This document shows, one piece after another, positions 50,008 through 50,576 of a stretch of 50,576 bases of DNA. The notes below the pieces were generated by a model, which was not told the origin of the DNA, did not search any database, and saw only the letters and a list, made by a program, of their open reading frames with translations. Both the position numbers and the translations under genes were made by a program. The stretch's first letter is position 1, and each line of letters opens with the position of its first letter. Origin of the DNA: JBDSKH01 sp035495435 (GTDB taxonomy: Bacteria > Actinomycetota > Actinomycetes > Actinomycetales > Microbacteriaceae). The stretch lies in the NCBI GenBank assembly GCA_035495435.1, contig DATJFV010000002.1, positions 1 to 50,576 of the forward strand, read 5' to 3'.

Positions 50008-50576
50008 CTAACTGGCCTTCTTGGCTCGGGTCTTCTTCGCGGGCGCGGGCTTGTCCGTCGTCGACGCCTCGTCCGACCCCGACACCGCCGCTGCGGAGGC
50101 CTTCTTCGTGGCCGGCGCCTTCTTCGCCCCCTCGACGCTGCGCCGCAGGGCCTCCATCAGGTCGAGCACCTCGCCGCCACCCTCGGTCTCACGCCCGAAG
50201 GTGGCCTCGGTGTCGAGGGCGTCGCCCTGCTCGAGCTTGGCCTCGACCAGGGTGCGCAGCTGCTCCTGATAGTCGTCGGTGAACTTCTCGGGCGTGAAGT
50301 CGCTGGCGAACGACTCGACCAACTGGCGCGACATCTTCAGTTCGGCGGCCGAGATGGTCGGGGCCTCGTCGAGCTCGGGGAACCGGGCCTCGCGCACCTC
50401 GTCGTCCCACAGCAGGGTCTGCATGGTGAGCACCCCGTCGCGCACGCGCAGCGCGGCCAGCCGGGTGCGCTGCCGCAAGGCGAACTGCACGATGGCGACC
50501 CGGTCGCTTTCCTCGAGCGTGCGCATCAGCAGCACGTAGGCCTTTGTCGACTTCGAGTCGGGGGCCAGGTAGTAGC
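50008..50576 (-). CDS. ku: Ku protein, C-terminal part (cut by window edge)
   Basis: 189 residues of the C-terminal end are visible; the start is beyond the window. The family sequence YYLAPDSKSTKAYVLLMRTL, LAALRVRDGVLTMQTLLWDD and FTPEKFTDDYQEQLRTLVEA shows the end of the Ku core fold. A Lys/Ala-rich disordered tail (KKAPATKKASAAAVSG and later KKTRAKKAS) follows, as in actinobacterial Ku. It binds double-strand ends in bacterial non-homologous end joining. Its usual partner LigD is not in the window. Confidence 0.95.
   Translation of the reverse strand, partial: YYLAPDSKSTKAYVLLMRTLEESDRVAIVQFALRQRTRLAALRVRDGVLTMQTLLWDDEVREARFPELDEAPTISAAELKMSRQLVESFASDFTPEKFTDDYQEQLRTLVEAKLEQGDALDTEATFGRETEGGGEVLDLMEALRRSVEGAKKAPATKKASAAAVSGSDEASTTDKPAPAKKTRAKKAS

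Overview
The window looks like part of the chromosome of a high-GC actinobacterium, most likely a Microbacterium-like member of the Microbacteriaceae. The reasons are the very high third-position GC, the fabH-acpP-fabF cluster followed by DUF3145, Gram-positive ABC lipoproteins, a bacterial Ku protein, a MarP-type protease, a DUF7882 protein, and many starts with a TANNNT -10 box only 6-8 bases upstream (leaderless-type promoters). The gene content is ordinary core and metabolic material. I see no insertion sequence, prophage, tRNA, CRISPR array or resistance island. Coding density is very high: the largest gap without a gene is 228 bp (19219-19446), so no gap exceeds 300 bases.

Layout. 1-2613: type II fatty acid synthesis (fabH partial, acpP, fabF). 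2624-2709: a large inverted repeat. 2716-7558: DUF3145 plus a 48-residue gene, a reduced family A DNA polymerase, a GNAT acetyltransferase, DUF1684, a YbhB/PEBP protein and a small membrane protein. 7563-16746: a maltodextrin/starch locus on the minus strand. It has a secreted GH13 enzyme, then a run of genes for a cytoplasmic GH13 alpha-glucosidase, solute-binding lipoprotein, two permeases, a second cytoplasmic GH13 enzyme and a LacI-type regulator. An 18-bp palindrome lies in the operon promoter, with a 14/18 match before the secreted enzyme. 16939-23120: pnp, a GT4-SGNH hydrolase fusion, a DedA protein and two related small three-cysteine exported proteins. 23120-26279: an LLM monooxygenase/FMN reductase pair, thioredoxin and small membrane proteins. 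26283-31497: a CASTOR/POLLUX-type channel with a coupled small gene, dienelactone hydrolase, a lipoprotein, a PadR regulator, a 56-residue membrane protein and rpsO.

31658-43134: two EamA transporters, a CGNR regulator, VanZ, a MarP-type protease, SnoaL-like, an MDR oxidoreductase, a DUF3137-like protein, PrsW, MFS and several unknowns. 43184-50576: a GlcD-type FAD oxidase, an Ada-AlkA repair protein, GT2, an alpha/beta hydrolase, DUF6328, YihY, DUF7882, a SAP/Rho-N-like protein and the C-terminal part of Ku (cut by the window edge).

How it works together. The starch locus reads as a complete secrete-bind-import-hydrolyse pathway under one local repressor. It lacks its own ATPase, so it probably borrows a shared MsiK-type subunit. 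The most unusual signals are non-coding: four copies of one stem-loop repeat family in three intergenic spots, the paired LacI-type operators, a palindrome in the padR promoter, interleaved inverted repeats before the DUF3137-like gene, and about 17 leaderless-type starts. No clearly novel defence or biosynthetic system was found.
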